From positions 18,857,962 through 18,921,961 of the forward strand of contig NC_067208.1 in the NCBI RefSeq assembly GCF_026262505.1: a stretch of 64,000 bases of DNA, read 5' to 3'. The stretch comes from Trichomonas vaginalis G3 (Eukaryota > Parabasalia > Trichomonadida > Trichomonadidae). Numbering within the stretch: the stretch's first letter is position 1; the number at the start of each line of letters is the position of its first letter. Positions 9,929-20,321 of this stretch are shown in pieces. The translations under genes were made by a program, and so were the position numbers. The notes under the pieces are model-generated. The model saw only the letters and a list, made by a program, of their open reading frames with translations, was not told the DNA's origin and searched no databases.

Positions 9929-12900
9929 ATGCTTCGCAATTTCAGCAAAAGAGTTCCAGGAGATGGCAATACCGCTGCCACTTCCGTTGCTTACCAGCTT
10001 ACAGAAACATCATTCATCTACCCAATCACACCAGCTACAACAATGGGTGAATTAGTTGATGCTTGGATCGCCCAGGGTCGTAAGAACATCTGGGGCAACA
10101 AAGTCAACATGGCTATGATGCAATCAGAAGGTGGTGCTGCTGCCGCTGTTCACGGTGCTACAGCAGTTGGTGCCCTTTGCGCTACATTCACAGCTTCACA
10201 AGGTGCTCTCCTTATGATCCCAGATATGTACAAGATCGTCGGTGAAATGTGCCCAGCTGTCTTCCACATCGCTGCTCGTTGCATTGCTACATCTGCTCTT
10301 TCCATTTACAACGATCACGGTGATATCTACGCTTGTCGTGCCACAGGCATGCCAATTCTTTTCTCAAATGGTGTCCAGGAGGCTCACGATCTCGCTGCTG
10401 TCGCTCACTTAACATCCATCCACACAGGTCTTCCATTCATCCACACATTCGATGGCTTCCGTACATCCCACGAAATCAACACATACGAAGAACTCGATAA
10501 CGAAACACTTTGGCCACTTATCGACCAGAAGGCTCTCGCCGCCTTCCGTGCTCGTTCTCTTAACCCAGAACATCCATCTGAGCGCGGCACAATCTGCGGC
10601 CCAGAATACGTCTGGCAGATGCACGAAAAGCTTCGCAAGCCATACCAGGCTCTCCCAGCTGAAGTCGAGAAGATGATGAAGGCTCTCGGTGACAAGACAG
10701 GCCGTTACTACAAGCCATACCAGTACGCTGGCCCACGTGACCCAGAGAACGTCATCATCATGATGGGTTCTGGCTGTGATCCAGTCGAAGAATTCATCAC
10801 AGAACACCCAGAGTACAAGACAGGCCTCATCAAGGTCTATCTTTACCGCCCATTCTCTGTTGAGATGTTCAACGCTGCCATTCCATCCTCTGTCAAGCGT
10901 GTCTGCGTTCTCGACAAGGTTGTAGATCCAACAGGCCCACGTGAACCACTCTTCGAAGATGTTGCTGCTGCTCTCATTGGCGAACGCAACGTCAAGATCA
11001 TCGGTGGCCGCTACGGTATCTCATCCCGCGACTTCGCTCCAGTCCATGTCGAAGCCATCGTCAAGAACCTTGTTTCTCAGATTCCAAAGGACCGCTTCAC
11101 AGTTGGTGTTGTCAACCCAGAAACAGCTCTTCCACTCGGCAAGCCATTCGATCACCTTCCAGAAGGCACAAAGCAGTGCATGTTCTGGGGTCTCGGCTCT
11201 GATGGTACAGTCGGTGCTAACAAGCAGGCTATCAAGCTTATCGTTTCCAACACAAAGCTTTACGGCCAGGCTTACTTCGCTTACGATGCCCACAAGTCCG
11301 GAGGTGTCACAACATCCCACCTTCGTTTCGGTGCCAAGCCAATCAACGCTCCATACTACGTTCAGAACGCTGATTACATCGCTTGCCACAACCCATCATA
11401 CCTCCACAAGTTCGACATGACAAAGCAACTCAAGCAGGGTGGTGTCTTCGTCATCAACTTCCCAGGCAATCTTGATCTCAACAAGGATCTCCCAGGATCA
11501 TTCCGCCGCTCAATCGCTGAGAAGGATGCTAAGCTTTACACAATCGATGCTACACAGATCGCTATCGACCTCAAGCTCCCAGGCCGTATCAACATGCTTA
11601 TGCAGACAGTTTTCTTCGGCCTCGCTAACATCATCCCAGCCGAAGAGTGCATCGCTCTCCTTAAGAAGTCCATTGCTAAGCAGTACGCTCGCAAGGGTAA
11701 GGAAGTCATCCAGAAGAACTGGGACATGGTCGACCATGCTCTCCAGGGCCTCAAGGAATTCAAGTACAACAAGGCTGAATGGCTCAACGCTCCAGTCGAA
11801 CCAAGACCAAAGCACGAGGGTATCCGCCACATCATCGATATGTCCATCCTTCAGGAAGGTGAGTCCGTCTCTGTTGATGAGATGGTCGACATCGGCCTCG
11901 TTCCAAACGGCACAGCCAAGTTCGAGAAGCGTGGTATCGCCGTCACAGTTCCAAAGTGGGACGAAAAGAAGTGCATTCAGTGCAACACCTGCGCCATGGT
12001 CTGCCCACACGCTGTCATCTGCCCATTCCTTCTCAAGCCAGAAGAAGTCCAGGGCCTTACAACACTAAAGGCTAAGGGCAAGGAGATCAAGGATTACCAG
12101 TTCAGAATCCAGATCACACCACTCGACTGCACAGGCTGCGGCACATGCGTCACATCCTGCCCAACAAAGGCTCTCTCTATGACATACCGTAACGCTAAGC
12201 TCGACGAGGAAGAGGGCAAGAACTGGGAACGCCTTACAGCTATTCCAAACCGTGGACACCTTGTTCCAGCTACAAACGTTCGCAACGTTCAGTTCCGCCA
12301 GCCACTCATCGAATTCAACGGTGCTTGCCAGGGATGCGGTGAAACAGCTATCTGCAAGCTCCTTACACAGCTCTATGGTGACCAGCTTTACCTCGCTAAC
12401 GCTACAGGCTGCTCTCTCGTTTGGGGTGCTACATTCCCATTCAACCCATACACAACAAACGAGCGCGGACACGGTCCAGCTTGGGCTAACTCCCTCTTCG
12501 AAGATAACGCTGAATTCGGCTACGGTATGTTCAAGGCTGTCGAAGCCCGCCGTAACATCACAAAGCGCCTCATCGTCGATGTCATCGAATCCGGTGAAGT
12601 CAAGGGTGAGCTCAAGGATCTCTTCGAGCAACTCCTCAAGGTTTGGGATCAGGATAAGGAATCCGGCGATCTCGCTGAGAAGATCAAGCCACTCCTTGCT
12701 AAGGTTCAGAACCCATCCGAGAAGCTCTTCGACCTCAAGTCACAGGCTGACATCCTTGCCAAGAAGCAAGTCTGGATCGTCGGTGGTGATGGTTGGGCTT
12801 ACGATATCGGCTATGGTGGCCTTGATCACGTTCTTGCTTCTGGCGAAAACGTCAAGATCATCATCTACGATACAGAAGTTTACTCCAACACTGGTGGCCA

Positions 12901-13402
12901 ATGCTCTAAGGCTACATCTCGTGGTGCTGTCGCTAACTTCTCTGCTGCTGGTTACACAAAGGCTAAGAAGGATCTTGGCGCCATCGCTATGACATACAAG
13001 AACATCTATGTCGCTTCAACATGCTTACTCGCTGATCCTAACCAGGCTCTCAAGGCTCTCCAGGAAGCTAAGGAGTACAACGGCCCAGCTATCATCATCA
13101 ACTACTCTCCTTGCATCAACCACGGTATCAAGAAGGGACTTGGCTCAACACCAAAGCACTGCAAGGATCTCCTCAAGACAGGTTACCTCAACCTCTTCCG
13201 TTACAACCCATCCAAGGACAAGCCACTCACAGTCGACACAAAGCAGCCAGACTACAACCTCGACCCACTTGTTAAGGGCGAAAACAGATTCGCTGCTCTT
13301 AAGGATATCTATCCAAAGGAGGCTGAGACTAAGTTCCCACTTCTTATCAACGATATGAAGACACGTTACGAGGGCTACAAGAAGATCCAGCAAACACAGT
13401 AA
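9929..13402 (+). CDS. PFOR: Pyruvate:ferredoxin oxidoreductase, hydrogenosomal
   Basis: 1,157 residues, the normal length of the single-chain enzyme that decarboxylates pyruvate to acetyl-CoA and CO2 and passes electrons to ferredoxin for H2 production. The first residues MLRNFSKR look like the short Arg-containing hydrogenosomal presequence. Domain I (TPP pyrimidine-binding) starts at about residue 10 with PGDGNTAAT. The ferredoxin-like insert carries two 4Fe-4S motifs, CIQCNTCAMVCP (about 682) and CTGCGTCVTSCP (about 734). The TPP-binding domain has ACQGCGETAICK (about 800), GDGWAYDIGYGG (about 953) and YSNTGGQCSKAT (about 987), which binds the TPP Mg2+ and cofactor. Codon use is highly biased toward C-ending codons, as expected for a very abundant protein. 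The frame is intact. Confidence 0.97.
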   Translation: MLRNFSKRVPGDGNTAATSVAYQLTETSFIYPITPATTMGELVDAWIAQGRKNIWGNKVNMAMMQSEGGAAAAVHGATAVGALCATFTASQGALLMIPDMYKIVGEMCPAVFHIAARCIATSALSIYNDHGDIYACRATGMPILFSNGVQEAHDLAAVAHLTSIHTGLPFIHTFDGFRTSHEINTYEELDNETLWPLIDQKALAAFRARSLNPEHPSERGTICGPEYVWQMHEKLRKPYQALPAEVEKMMKALGDKTGRYYKPYQYAGPRDPENVIIMMGSGCDPVEEFITEHPEYKTGLIKVYLYRPFSVEMFNAAIPSSVKRVCVLDKVVDPTGPREPLFEDVAAALIGERNVKIIGGRYGISSRDFAPVHVEAIVKNLVSQIPKDRFTVGVVNPETALPLGKPFDHLPEGTKQCMFWGLGSDGTVGANKQAIKLIVSNTKLYGQAYFAYDAHKSGGVTTSHLRFGAKPINAPYYVQNADYIACHNPSYLHKFDMTKQLKQGGVFVINFPGNLDLNKDLPGSFRRSIAEKDAKLYTIDATQIAIDLKLPGRINMLMQTVFFGLANIIPAEECIALLKKSIAKQYARKGKEVIQKNWDMVDHALQGLKEFKYNKAEWLNAPVEPRPKHEGIRHIIDMSILQEGESVSVDEMVDIGLVPNGTAKFEKRGIAVTVPKWDEKKCIQCNTCAMVCPHAVICPFLLKPEEVQGLTTLKAKGKEIKDYQFRIQITPLDCTGCGTCVTSCPTKALSMTYRNAKLDEEEGKNWERLTAIPNRGHLVPATNVRNVQFRQPLIEFNGACQGCGETAICKLLTQLYGDQLYLANATGCSLVWGATFPFNPYTTNERGHGPAWANSLFEDNAEFGYGMFKAVEARRNITKRLIVDVIESGEVKGELKDLFEQLLKVWDQDKESGDLAEKIKPLLAKVQNPSEKLFDLKSQADILAKKQVWIVGGDGWAYDIGYGGLDHVLASGENVKIIIYDTEVYSNTGGQCSKATSRGAVANFSAAGYTKAKKDLGAIAMTYKNIYVASTCLLADPNQALKALQEAKEYNGPAIIINYSPCINHGIKKGLGSTPKHCKDLLKTGYLNLFRYNPSKDKPLTVDTKQPDYNLDPLVKGENRFAALKDIYPKEAETKFPLLINDMKTRYEGYKKIQQTQ

Positions 13403-13568
13403 GGCATTTTGCTTTTTACGCTTCTATCCAGTAATTTTAAATAAAGTGCATTTTTAATTAATTTTATATTACTTTTTTACGGAAATTAAAAAATTATTTT
13501 TGAGTGGCTGTTTTGACTTCACACAAATTAATAGTTATTTTTTTGAGAACATGTTTTGACTTCAAAAA
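13403..13568. promoter_or_regulatory. Short PFOR-ankyrin intergenic with repeated GTTTTGACTTCA
   Basis: An AATAAA lies near 13439, shortly after the PFOR stop. The 12-base string GTTTTGACTTCA occurs near 13510 and again near 13554, just before the ankyrin ATG at 13569. The second copy leaves only about 5 bases of leader. I see no canonical TCA(C/T)(T/A)T initiator here, so this repeat may be the promoter element. Confidence 0.35.
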
Positions 13569-15191
13569 ATGGATCAGGGTTTAATACTAAATTATGAATA
13601 TTTAGCAGCCCATATTACAGACTTTCTTGAGGACGACAAGCTCTGCACTGTTTTTGAAATAGAAGACATAAGAAAAATTCTGCAATTTGCAAATCTCACT
13701 TCAGATAATTTCATCTCGCTTCTTAAACAGTCATCTTCAACAATCAAAACAAGAGATATATTTGAGTGCATTCGAGATTCATATGTTTCAATTAACAATT
13801 TTCCAGAAGCAATTGCTACTTTAAAATCTGTTAAAAAATACGTGAAATTAAATTTGCTCGATGGAATAATTAATTTTTTGATTCAAATGTACCAAGAGAT
13901 GCAATCATTGCAATCAATTATTGTTGAAAAGGAAAATATAATCTCTGGATTGAAAGAAGATTTAGAAATTGCTAAGTATGAAAATTTAAATGACCCAAAT
14001 CGGATTTATAGTTTCCTTGATGAACTTTCGAAACAAGGTAATCAAAGAATGATTGAAAAGGCATGTAAAAAAGGCCTATATTGTTATGGCGATAAACATG
14101 GAAAGACAGTTCTTCATATGGCCTGCCAAAATAGCAATTCCAGACTTGTCATATCTCTTATTAAAGGTGGATGTAGAACTTGCATTACAACTTATGATTA
14201 TTATTATCCAATTGACTATGCATCAGGTCCTGAAGAATTCGAAATCATAAAAAGTCTAATAAAAGCAGGCAACGATAAAGATCACAAAGACTTTTCAGAA
14301 GAAACACCACTCATTAGGGCCTCATCTAATGGAAACATTAGATTGGTCAAATATCTCACATCAATTGGGGCTAATATAGAAGCAAAAAATAAATACGGTT
14401 CTAACCCACTTTTGCGAGCTACAGAGAATAACCATTTTGAAATTATCAAACATCTCATCTCAGTTGGAGCTAATTTAGAGGCAAAAAGTAGAAACGGCGA
14501 AACTCCTCTTATAATTGCTTCAAGAGATGGAAAAATTGATATTGTTAAATATCTTATTTCTATCGGGGCAAATATTGATGCACGAGATAAAGAAGGAAAA
14601 ACCTCACTTATTTGTGCCCTCAATGATTCAAAACTTGAAGTTAGTCAATACCTTATCTCTTCGGGAGCCAGAATAGATATTAAAGATAATAATGGAAATT
14701 CCACACTCACACAAGCATCTCGCGCAGGTTTTCTTGAAATAGTCAAATGTCTTATATCTGCTGGAATTGATAAAGATATAAAGAATAATGACGGAGTAAC
14801 TCCACTTATGCTTGCATCACAATTTGGACATTTAGAAATAGTTCAATATTTGATTTTTCTTGGATCTAATATAGATGAAAGGAATAAAGATGGAAATACT
14901 GCCCTTATACTGGCTACAAATCCTTATTCATATGATGAAAAAATGGATATCATATCTATCGAAATAATGAAACTTCTTATTTCTAAAGGGGCAAATATTG
15001 AAACAAAAAATAACAAAGAGAATACTCCACTCATTAGTGCAGCACAGAATGGTAATCTCCCAATTGTGAAATATCTTATTTCTATCGGAGCTAATATTAA
15101 TGCAACAACCAATAATGGGAAAACTCTGCTTTATTTATCGCGCAAATCTGTGAGGGAGTATCTTTTATCGATTGGTGTCAAATGGGTTTAA
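13569..15191 (+). CDS. Ankyrin repeat protein with DUF3447-like N-terminus
   Basis: 540 residues. The first 130 residues are helical (FLEDDKLCTVFEIEDIRKIL, then a coiled segment LQSIIVEKENIISGL near 117-131), the arrangement usual in trichomonad DUF3447/ankyrin proteins. From about residue 160 to the C-terminus there are roughly eleven ankyrin repeats of the KYLISIGANIEAKNKDGxTPLIxAS type, well diverged from one another, unlike the homogenised block of the 6,787-8,586 gene. No signal peptide or membrane segment is seen. It is probably an intracellular protein-binding scaffold; the partner is unknown. It lies downstream of PFOR in the same direction but is an unrelated gene. Confidence 0.88.
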   Translation: MDQGLILNYEYLAAHITDFLEDDKLCTVFEIEDIRKILQFANLTSDNFISLLKQSSSTIKTRDIFECIRDSYVSINNFPEAIATLKSVKKYVKLNLLDGIINFLIQMYQEMQSLQSIIVEKENIISGLKEDLEIAKYENLNDPNRIYSFLDELSKQGNQRMIEKACKKGLYCYGDKHGKTVLHMACQNSNSRLVISLIKGGCRTCITTYDYYYPIDYASGPEEFEIIKSLIKAGNDKDHKDFSEETPLIRASSNGNIRLVKYLTSIGANIEAKNKYGSNPLLRATENNHFEIIKHLISVGANLEAKSRNGETPLIIASRDGKIDIVKYLISIGANIDARDKEGKTSLICALNDSKLEVSQYLISSGARIDIKDNNGNSTLTQASRAGFLEIVKCLISAGIDKDIKNNDGVTPLMLASQFGHLEIVQYLIFLGSNIDERNKDGNTALILATNPYSYDEKMDIISIEIMKLLISKGANIETKNNKENTPLISAAQNGNLPIVKYLISIGANINATTNNGKTLLYLSRKSVREYLLSIGVKWV

Positions 15192-15275
15192 AATCAATTA
15201 ATTTAACTTATAAATTTTTATTATTTTTTAAAACATTTTATTAAAGTTAATATAATATCAAATATGAAATAATCT

Positions 15276-16295
15276 TTATTCTGGTGATGGTCCATTCGGG
15301 AAGTTACGGAACATTTCTTCTGGAGTCTTCATTTTATACAAATAATCCGGAAGTGGCTTTCCGCTTGGAAGTGTAGTTCCTGGATTGAATAAATCAGCAA
15401 AGAATGGATGTCTCATGCAATCAACAGCTGTATAACGCTTCTTAACATTGAAAATAAATATTTTTTCGAGTAAATCTATAAATTCTGGTGGTGTGAATGA
15501 TGGGAGGGCTGCTTTGAGTGTCATACCCTTAATTCCAAATTGTGTAAAACGTTTTGATGATTCGAATGACTCCAAATCTTCTGGATTTGGTGAACCGATG
15601 GTTTTGACTATTGAAGTTAATAATTCAGAGTTGTTTCTTCCATTAAATAAAGAGCGACCTTGAAGGAAGAGCTCTGCAAGAACACATCCTGCCGACCAAA
15701 CATCAATTGAAAAAGTATAGGCCGGACAGTCTAATAGTAGCTCTGGAGCTCGATAGTTTCTTGTTGCAATGTAGGAAACACTCTTTTCTCCTGGCAAAAG
15801 GAACTTTGCACTACCAAAATCGCATAATTGAAGGCGTCCATCATCTGGATCAACAAGAACGTTCGATGGTTTGATATCACGATGAGCTATGCTGTGCGCG
15901 TGAAGGTAAGCAAGGCCAGAAAACATTTGATATCCCCATAATTTGACATATAAAGGAGGTGGGAACGGGAATTTCGACATAAACATTGGAAGACTGTCTG
16001 GCAAATAGTCTGTAATGAGTATTAAGAATTTGTGCTGTCTCTGACCTTCATTAATAAATTTATGTCCAATGTAAACTAAATTATTCGGGTGTTGAAGACG
16101 GCTAACGAGTTGCAATTCACGAGATTTGAACTTTGGATCCATAAAAACTTTCTTAATTGCCACAGGCTCTCCTTTAGCATTGTTGCAAAGAAAAACTGCG
16201 CCGAAAGTTCCCACTCCAACTGTTTTGACTAAAGTATAACCTTCAAGAGGCTGAAGATTAAGGGTATCTGCTTTAAGGTGTGTAACTGATCTCAT
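15276..16295 (-). CDS. GSK3-like CMGC serine/threonine protein kinase
   Basis: 339 residues, one kinase domain with almost no extensions. Visible are the glycine loop VGVGTFGAVF (about 26-35), the ATP lysine in PVAIKKVFMDPKFKSRELQL (lysine about 48), the catalytic loop HRDIKPSNVL, the metal-binding DFGSAK and the activation segment YIATRNYRAPEL with the regulatory Tyr. Next come the CMGC signature FSIDVWSAGCVLAELFLQGRSLF and a short CMGC insert. The VAIKK...FKSRELQ string and SYI..R.YRAPEL are hallmarks of glycogen synthase kinase 3/shaggy kinases. Residues 1-18 are too short for the usual regulated N-terminus. The substrate cannot be told from sequence. It is convergent with the ankyrin gene on its 3' side. 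Confidence 0.88.
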   Translation of the reverse strand: MRSVTHLKADTLNLQPLEGYTLVKTVGVGTFGAVFLCNNAKGEPVAIKKVFMDPKFKSRELQLVSRLQHPNNLVYIGHKFINEGQRQHKFLILITDYLPDSLPMFMSKFPFPPPLYVKLWGYQMFSGLAYLHAHSIAHRDIKPSNVLVDPDDGRLQLCDFGSAKFLLPGEKSVSYIATRNYRAPELLLDCPAYTFSIDVWSAGCVLAELFLQGRSLFNGRNNSELLTSIVKTIGSPNPEDLESFESSKRFTQFGIKGMTLKAALPSFTPPEFIDLLEKIFIFNVKKRYTAVDCMRHPFFADLFNPGTTLPSGKPLPDYLYKMKTPEEMFRNFPNGPSPE

Positions 16296-17004
16296 TTTGA
16301 TTTGCTCAAAAAGAACGTTTACAAAAGTTGAATTTTTTTATATTTTTATGAATTTCTTCAATATTATAGGCATGTAGGCAATACCATGCCTTGGTTCTTT
16401 TCCACTTACAACAAAATAAAAAAAGACAATAGGAATTTGATCAAAACATTTATCTGGACTTTCGAATCATCACAATATACTCCATGCACATGTGCTTGAT
16501 GCATTCTTCACAGAAATGTTTTTGTATGAGTAAATCAGAAAGAAAAATCCAATTAAGTTTAAAGAATTCATAGGATTAATTCTATCAATAGACTAAAGCA
16601 AGCGGACTGGTTTTAATTATATTTTGCCCAATGTTTTAAAAATTCATTAAATAATTTTGCATAATTTTTAAAAATTTTATCGACACATATCCTTAAACCA
16701 TGAATACAGAACAACAAATCAAGATTAAATGTACAAAGTACATTTTCCATGACAAATGTGCACAATTAATGAATACATCAGGATTTTAAACAAATGCGAT
16801 TAATAAGCAGATCTTGGAACTGATCATTAGAAGAAGTGTGAGGACTTTCACACAGAGTTTTCTTCAAATTTAAACTGAAGTGTCAATATTTGAAATATTA
16901 ACCTAGATATAAAGAACTAGTAACCAGTTACATCAGCGAAGTCCTTCCGAACTCAAGCTTGTGTAAAAAATCAATAGATCAGTAAAAGTCTCCAACAGAT
17001 TTTG
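16296..17004. other. Spacer between divergent kinase and prenyltransferase genes
   Basis: About 700 AT-rich bases upstream of both genes. A small inverted repeat (GGCATG near 16370 with CATGCC near 16385) is present. No RNA gene or coding frame was recognised. Confidence 0.4.
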
Positions 17005-17011
17005 TCACTTT
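17005..17011 (+). promoter_or_regulatory. Initiator TCACTTT of the prenyltransferase alpha gene
   Basis: TCACTTT lies 17 bases before the ATG at 17029; a second candidate TCATTTC follows at 17014-17020. Their position rules out the upstream in-frame TTG at 17002 as the start. Confidence 0.6.
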
Positions 17012-17028
17012 TTATCATTTCAAATTCA

Positions 17029-17907
17029 ATGAATGATTTAGAGTTTGAAGAATTTCAGAATACATGGAGTGACACCACTCCAGTAGAGGCAAAACAAGAT
17101 CCAGATGGAATCTTCGGAATGCAATATTCTGAACAATATAAATATATTATGGGAATTTTCCGTGCTGCATTAAATAAAATGGAATTATCGCAGCGTGCAC
17201 TTAAATTAACAGAAATAATTGCTACGAAAAATCCATCCAATATCGCAGTTTGGTGGTATCGTCAAGAAATTTTGAAAGCTATTGGTTATTCCTGGGAAGA
17301 AGAAATGGATTTCCTCGATCAGCTTACAGTTGAACAAGTTAAACCATACCAATTATGGAATCATCGTAAATTCCTCGATGACCGTTGTGAAACAGTTCCA
17401 GATGAGAAGAAAAGGCTTTTCAAACTTATTGCATGCGATAACAAGAACTTCCATGCCTATAGTTTCTTTATTTGGTTCATTGAACGCTGGGGTGTTTATG
17501 ATTATTTTCTTGACTACACAAAGGATTTACTACATGTTGATAAATATAATAACAGTGCTCTCAGCTTCAGATTCTGGATTGTTCAACACAAAAATCTAAA
17601 TACAGAAGAAGAATTGAAATATGTTTTAGAGTTAATGGCAAGAGATTATCAAAATGAGAGTGCCGCAAACTACATCCGTGGACTCATGAAGCTCAATCCT
17701 TCACTTGTCCCAACAATCAAAGAAACTTTCGATAAAATCGTAGTTGATCATCATTTCAAGGAAATCTATTCATTACTTTATACCATTGCATGTATACAGA
17801 ACGATAAAGAGACACAAGACAAGTACTGTGATCTTTTGATTGAATTGGATACTTACAAGGCTCAATACTGGACATTAGTGAAAAATCATGCTGTAAAGAA
17901 CATGTGA
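17029..17907 (+). CDS. FNTA: Protein farnesyltransferase/geranylgeranyltransferase type I alpha subunit
   Basis: 292 residues from the first ATG after the initiator. The protein is a chain of PPTA helical-hairpin repeats: NPSNIAVWWYRQEILKAI (about 68-85), LWNHRKFLDDR (about 107-117), FHAYSFFIWFIERWG (about 140-154) and NSALSFRFWIVQHK (about 177-190). These Trp/Arg motifs define the alpha subunit shared by farnesyltransferase and geranylgeranyltransferase I, which pairs with a beta subunit to attach isoprenoids to CaaX-box proteins such as Ras/Rho GTPases. Rab geranylgeranyltransferase alpha is a close alternative; the short length and lack of a leucine-rich or Ig-like extension favour FNTA. 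Confidence 0.85.
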   Translation: MNDLEFEEFQNTWSDTTPVEAKQDPDGIFGMQYSEQYKYIMGIFRAALNKMELSQRALKLTEIIATKNPSNIAVWWYRQEILKAIGYSWEEEMDFLDQLTVEQVKPYQLWNHRKFLDDRCETVPDEKKRLFKLIACDNKNFHAYSFFIWFIERWGVYDYFLDYTKDLLHVDKYNNSALSFRFWIVQHKNLNTEEELKYVLELMARDYQNESAANYIRGLMKLNPSLVPTIKETFDKIVVDHHFKEIYSLLYTIACIQNDKETQDKYCDLLIELDTYKAQYWTLVKNHAVKNM

Positions 17908-18461
17908 GCTGTCTTTTGTTAATAAAATTTAAGATTAAAATATTGTTATACTTATTTTTCATTTTTTCATCATCTTTCAGTTTTTAAATCATCTAAAAAC
18001 TCTTGCCCATATAGAAGGCAATCATATTATTATAGTTTTCCTCTCAATTGCAGTTGTAAATTTTTATCTTCTCATTTTCCTTTAATAATGCAAATTTAAA
18101 TAGTACAAAAATTGTACAATAAAATAATATAAGAATTAATGACCATTTATTTAGTTTTCAGTTTTATGATGATTATCAAATTCAGGAAATGAGTATTTGC
18201 AATTTTCTATTAAGATTAGAGGAAACATCCTTGTTTCAACGGAAATTATGAAAAATAATTTTTATAATTTTTATTCAAAGAGATGTATGAACAAATTAAC
18301 TGTACAACTGAGACATATATTATATGTTTAGAAGGATCACGACAGTAAAAGATAAAGAAAAACAATTTTAAAATTAAGAATTTAGTATTAAACAAAAATA
18401 TAAATGTTCAACTTAATAATATTACATGAAATTATATATTAATAAATATATTTTTGGTGCT
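17908..18461. other. AT-rich spacer between convergent genes
   Basis: The 3' flanks of the prenyltransferase and LIM-protein genes. It contains AATAAA-like strings near 17923 and 18118 and no recognised gene. Confidence 0.45.
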
Positions 18462-20321
18462 TCATGCGTAAACAGTGAGTTCATCAACATTCGGCGCTGT
18501 GATCTTGTTATCTATAACAGTTGGAGGTCCTTCGAGAGGAACGGATTTACTGGACCTCCTGGTGAAGTTAATTACTTCCCTTTCGGTTTTCACTTCACTT
18601 CTAATTTGGTCCATTTCAGAAGGAACGTGTTTCTTCTTTTCTGGCATTTTGATGCGCATTTCGTAGCATTTTGAGCAGTGCGGCCTGTTGTGGATGGGAC
18701 GAGCTGCAGCAGGAGTCAAATGGCAGCCGCATACTCTGCAAATGAAGCATTCTGAGTGGTAAATCTTCTCATGCCACTTTAATCTGTCGTCAAGAAGGTT
18801 GAAACGGCGTTTGCAGAATGCACAACTATCTGTAATTGGCGAACCATGCTGTAAACAGTAGAATTTGTTATGATGTACGATATAATTATCTCCATTTAAG
18901 ATTTGATCGCAAACTTCACAGCGGAAGTGGTCGCGATGGAAGTATTGTTGATTGTGAAATACATAGTTAAGTTCGAGAATCTTTTCGCCGCATTTTTTGC
19001 ATATAATATTTTCAACTTTTTCTTGGCAGTGTTTGCATATGATTTTATCACCTATTTCTTCGTAGCTTTCGTTAGTTAATGGTTTGCAGCAGCGACTGCA
19101 CGCGAGACATGTCTTGTGGATCTGTTTTCCGCTCTTGAGAGTTAAAATTTCGTCTTCTGTAAAGATTGGATTGCTGCAAACCTTGCACACGCGCTTACTA
19201 ACCTTGATTATGCAGTCCTTGCACATGTTTTTGCCTTGGTATGTGTAACATTCGTTATAATCGAGATGTTTACCACAAGTAAAGCACTTAACGCACTCGT
19301 CATGGTAGTAATAGCCATTTAAGTATGTGTAATTGTCAATAATTTCTTTGTTACAAGCTTGGCAAGTTCTGATTGGTAAAACAAAATCTTCGAAGGCACT
19401 TGGAACAACGAGATTAGAAAATGCTGCTAAATTAGGCATAGCAGATGCCTCGTAGCCATCGGGAATGTTGCTATCTAAAGGAATTGACTTTAACATTTGA
19501 GTTCCAGAGTAATATTGAACGGCATTTGATTGCATAGCATCATCAATCGTTGAAGCCATGTATTCGAAGTTGTTTTGTTGTGGTTGTACTTTCGATTGAC
19601 TCTCAAACATTTCAGATGAAAATTTGATGTTACTTGCTGCAGGAATAACCTCCCATCCGAATTCATCAAGCTCACTCTTGAATCCGTCGAATGTTTGTAG
19701 CCTCTGATCTTCGATTTCCGCTTGTGTGTAATGAGCTTTTGGACTTGAAGGCGTTTCTACCGGCTTTTGAGAAGGAACAACGGGAGTTGGAAGTAACTCC
19801 AAGCTCTTGTTCGGAGTGATACCACGGAAACCTTCATTTGTCGGAATCGGTGGAAGTAAAAGCGCATCTGCGCCAAACGGCGTTGGCGGAGGCGGTGGGG
19901 GAAAGTCCATTGCAAGTGGTGAAGACGGTGCGGATGGTGATAAAAGAGGTGAAGCTGGAGGAGGAGTTAATGGAGATGAACTTGTAGGAATCGTTATTTG
20001 ACTTGGTTTTTCATGGAATCCGTTTGCTTCATCAATCCATGATGAATGGCTTGACTCCGAAAATTGAGTTGGATTATCATAATCTTCACCGGGAACTAAT
20101 AAACTCGGCATTCCACCATTCTTTATTTTTTTAGGCGCAACTTCGATGACTTTTGAATCTACGTGCTTTGAAGGCGATTTTTGACCTAACAATTTTTTAT
20201 TTTCGGGTTTTGATTCAGAACTAGAGTAATATTCGTAAGATCCACTATCAGAATAATACTCGTAGTCATCATTGTTGTTATCTTCTTGAGCAGGAATCAA
20301 TAAACTTTGGCCCTGGCTCAT
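18462..20321 (-). CDS. Protein with four C-terminal LIM domains
   Basis: 619 residues. The N-terminal half (1 to about 315) is disordered, with acidic Tyr/Ser runs (YEYYSDSGSYEYYSS), a Ser/Pro-rich stretch and a poly-Pro run FPPPPPPTPFG near 150 that could bind profilin, EVH1 or SH3 domains. Four LIM zinc-finger domains follow between about 318 and 552, starting CQACNKEI, CKVCSNPI, CKKCGEKI and CAFCKRRF, each with the paired Cys/His set. The tail is basic. The architecture resembles paxillin- or zyxin-type adaptors that link actin and membrane signalling, an inferred role. Upstream on the minus strand is TAACGATAA, similar to the Myb recognition element reported in trichomonads, rather than a clear initiator. 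Confidence 0.85.
   Translation of the reverse strand: MSQGQSLLIPAQEDNNNDDYEYYSDSGSYEYYSSSESKPENKKLLGQKSPSKHVDSKVIEVAPKKIKNGGMPSLLVPGEDYDNPTQFSESSHSSWIDEANGFHEKPSQITIPTSSSPLTPPPASPLLSPSAPSSPLAMDFPPPPPPTPFGADALLLPPIPTNEGFRGITPNKSLELLPTPVVPSQKPVETPSSPKAHYTQAEIEDQRLQTFDGFKSELDEFGWEVIPAASNIKFSSEMFESQSKVQPQQNNFEYMASTIDDAMQSNAVQYYSGTQMLKSIPLDSNIPDGYEASAMPNLAAFSNLVVPSAFEDFVLPIRTCQACNKEIIDNYTYLNGYYYHDECVKCFTCGKHLDYNECYTYQGKNMCKDCIIKVSKRVCKVCSNPIFTEDEILTLKSGKQIHKTCLACSRCCKPLTNESYEEIGDKIICKHCQEKVENIICKKCGEKILELNYVFHNQQYFHRDHFRCEVCDQILNGDNYIVHHNKFYCLQHGSPITDSCAFCKRRFNLLDDRLKWHEKIYHSECFICRVCGCHLTPAAARPIHNRPHCSKCYEMRIKMPEKKKHVPSEMDQIRSEVKTEREVINFTRRSSKSVPLEGPPTVIDNKITAPNVDELTVYA

Noticed and set aside
10405-13393. 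Many antisense and alternate-frame open stretches across PFOR
   Set aside because: The strongly biased codons of PFOR leave other frames open; products are Ser/Thr- or Leu/Val-skewed and resemble no protein.
16365-16395. GGCATG...CATGCC hairpin as an RNA gene
   Set aside because: The stem is too short and lies in featureless AT-rich DNA; no tRNA-like arms or boxes.
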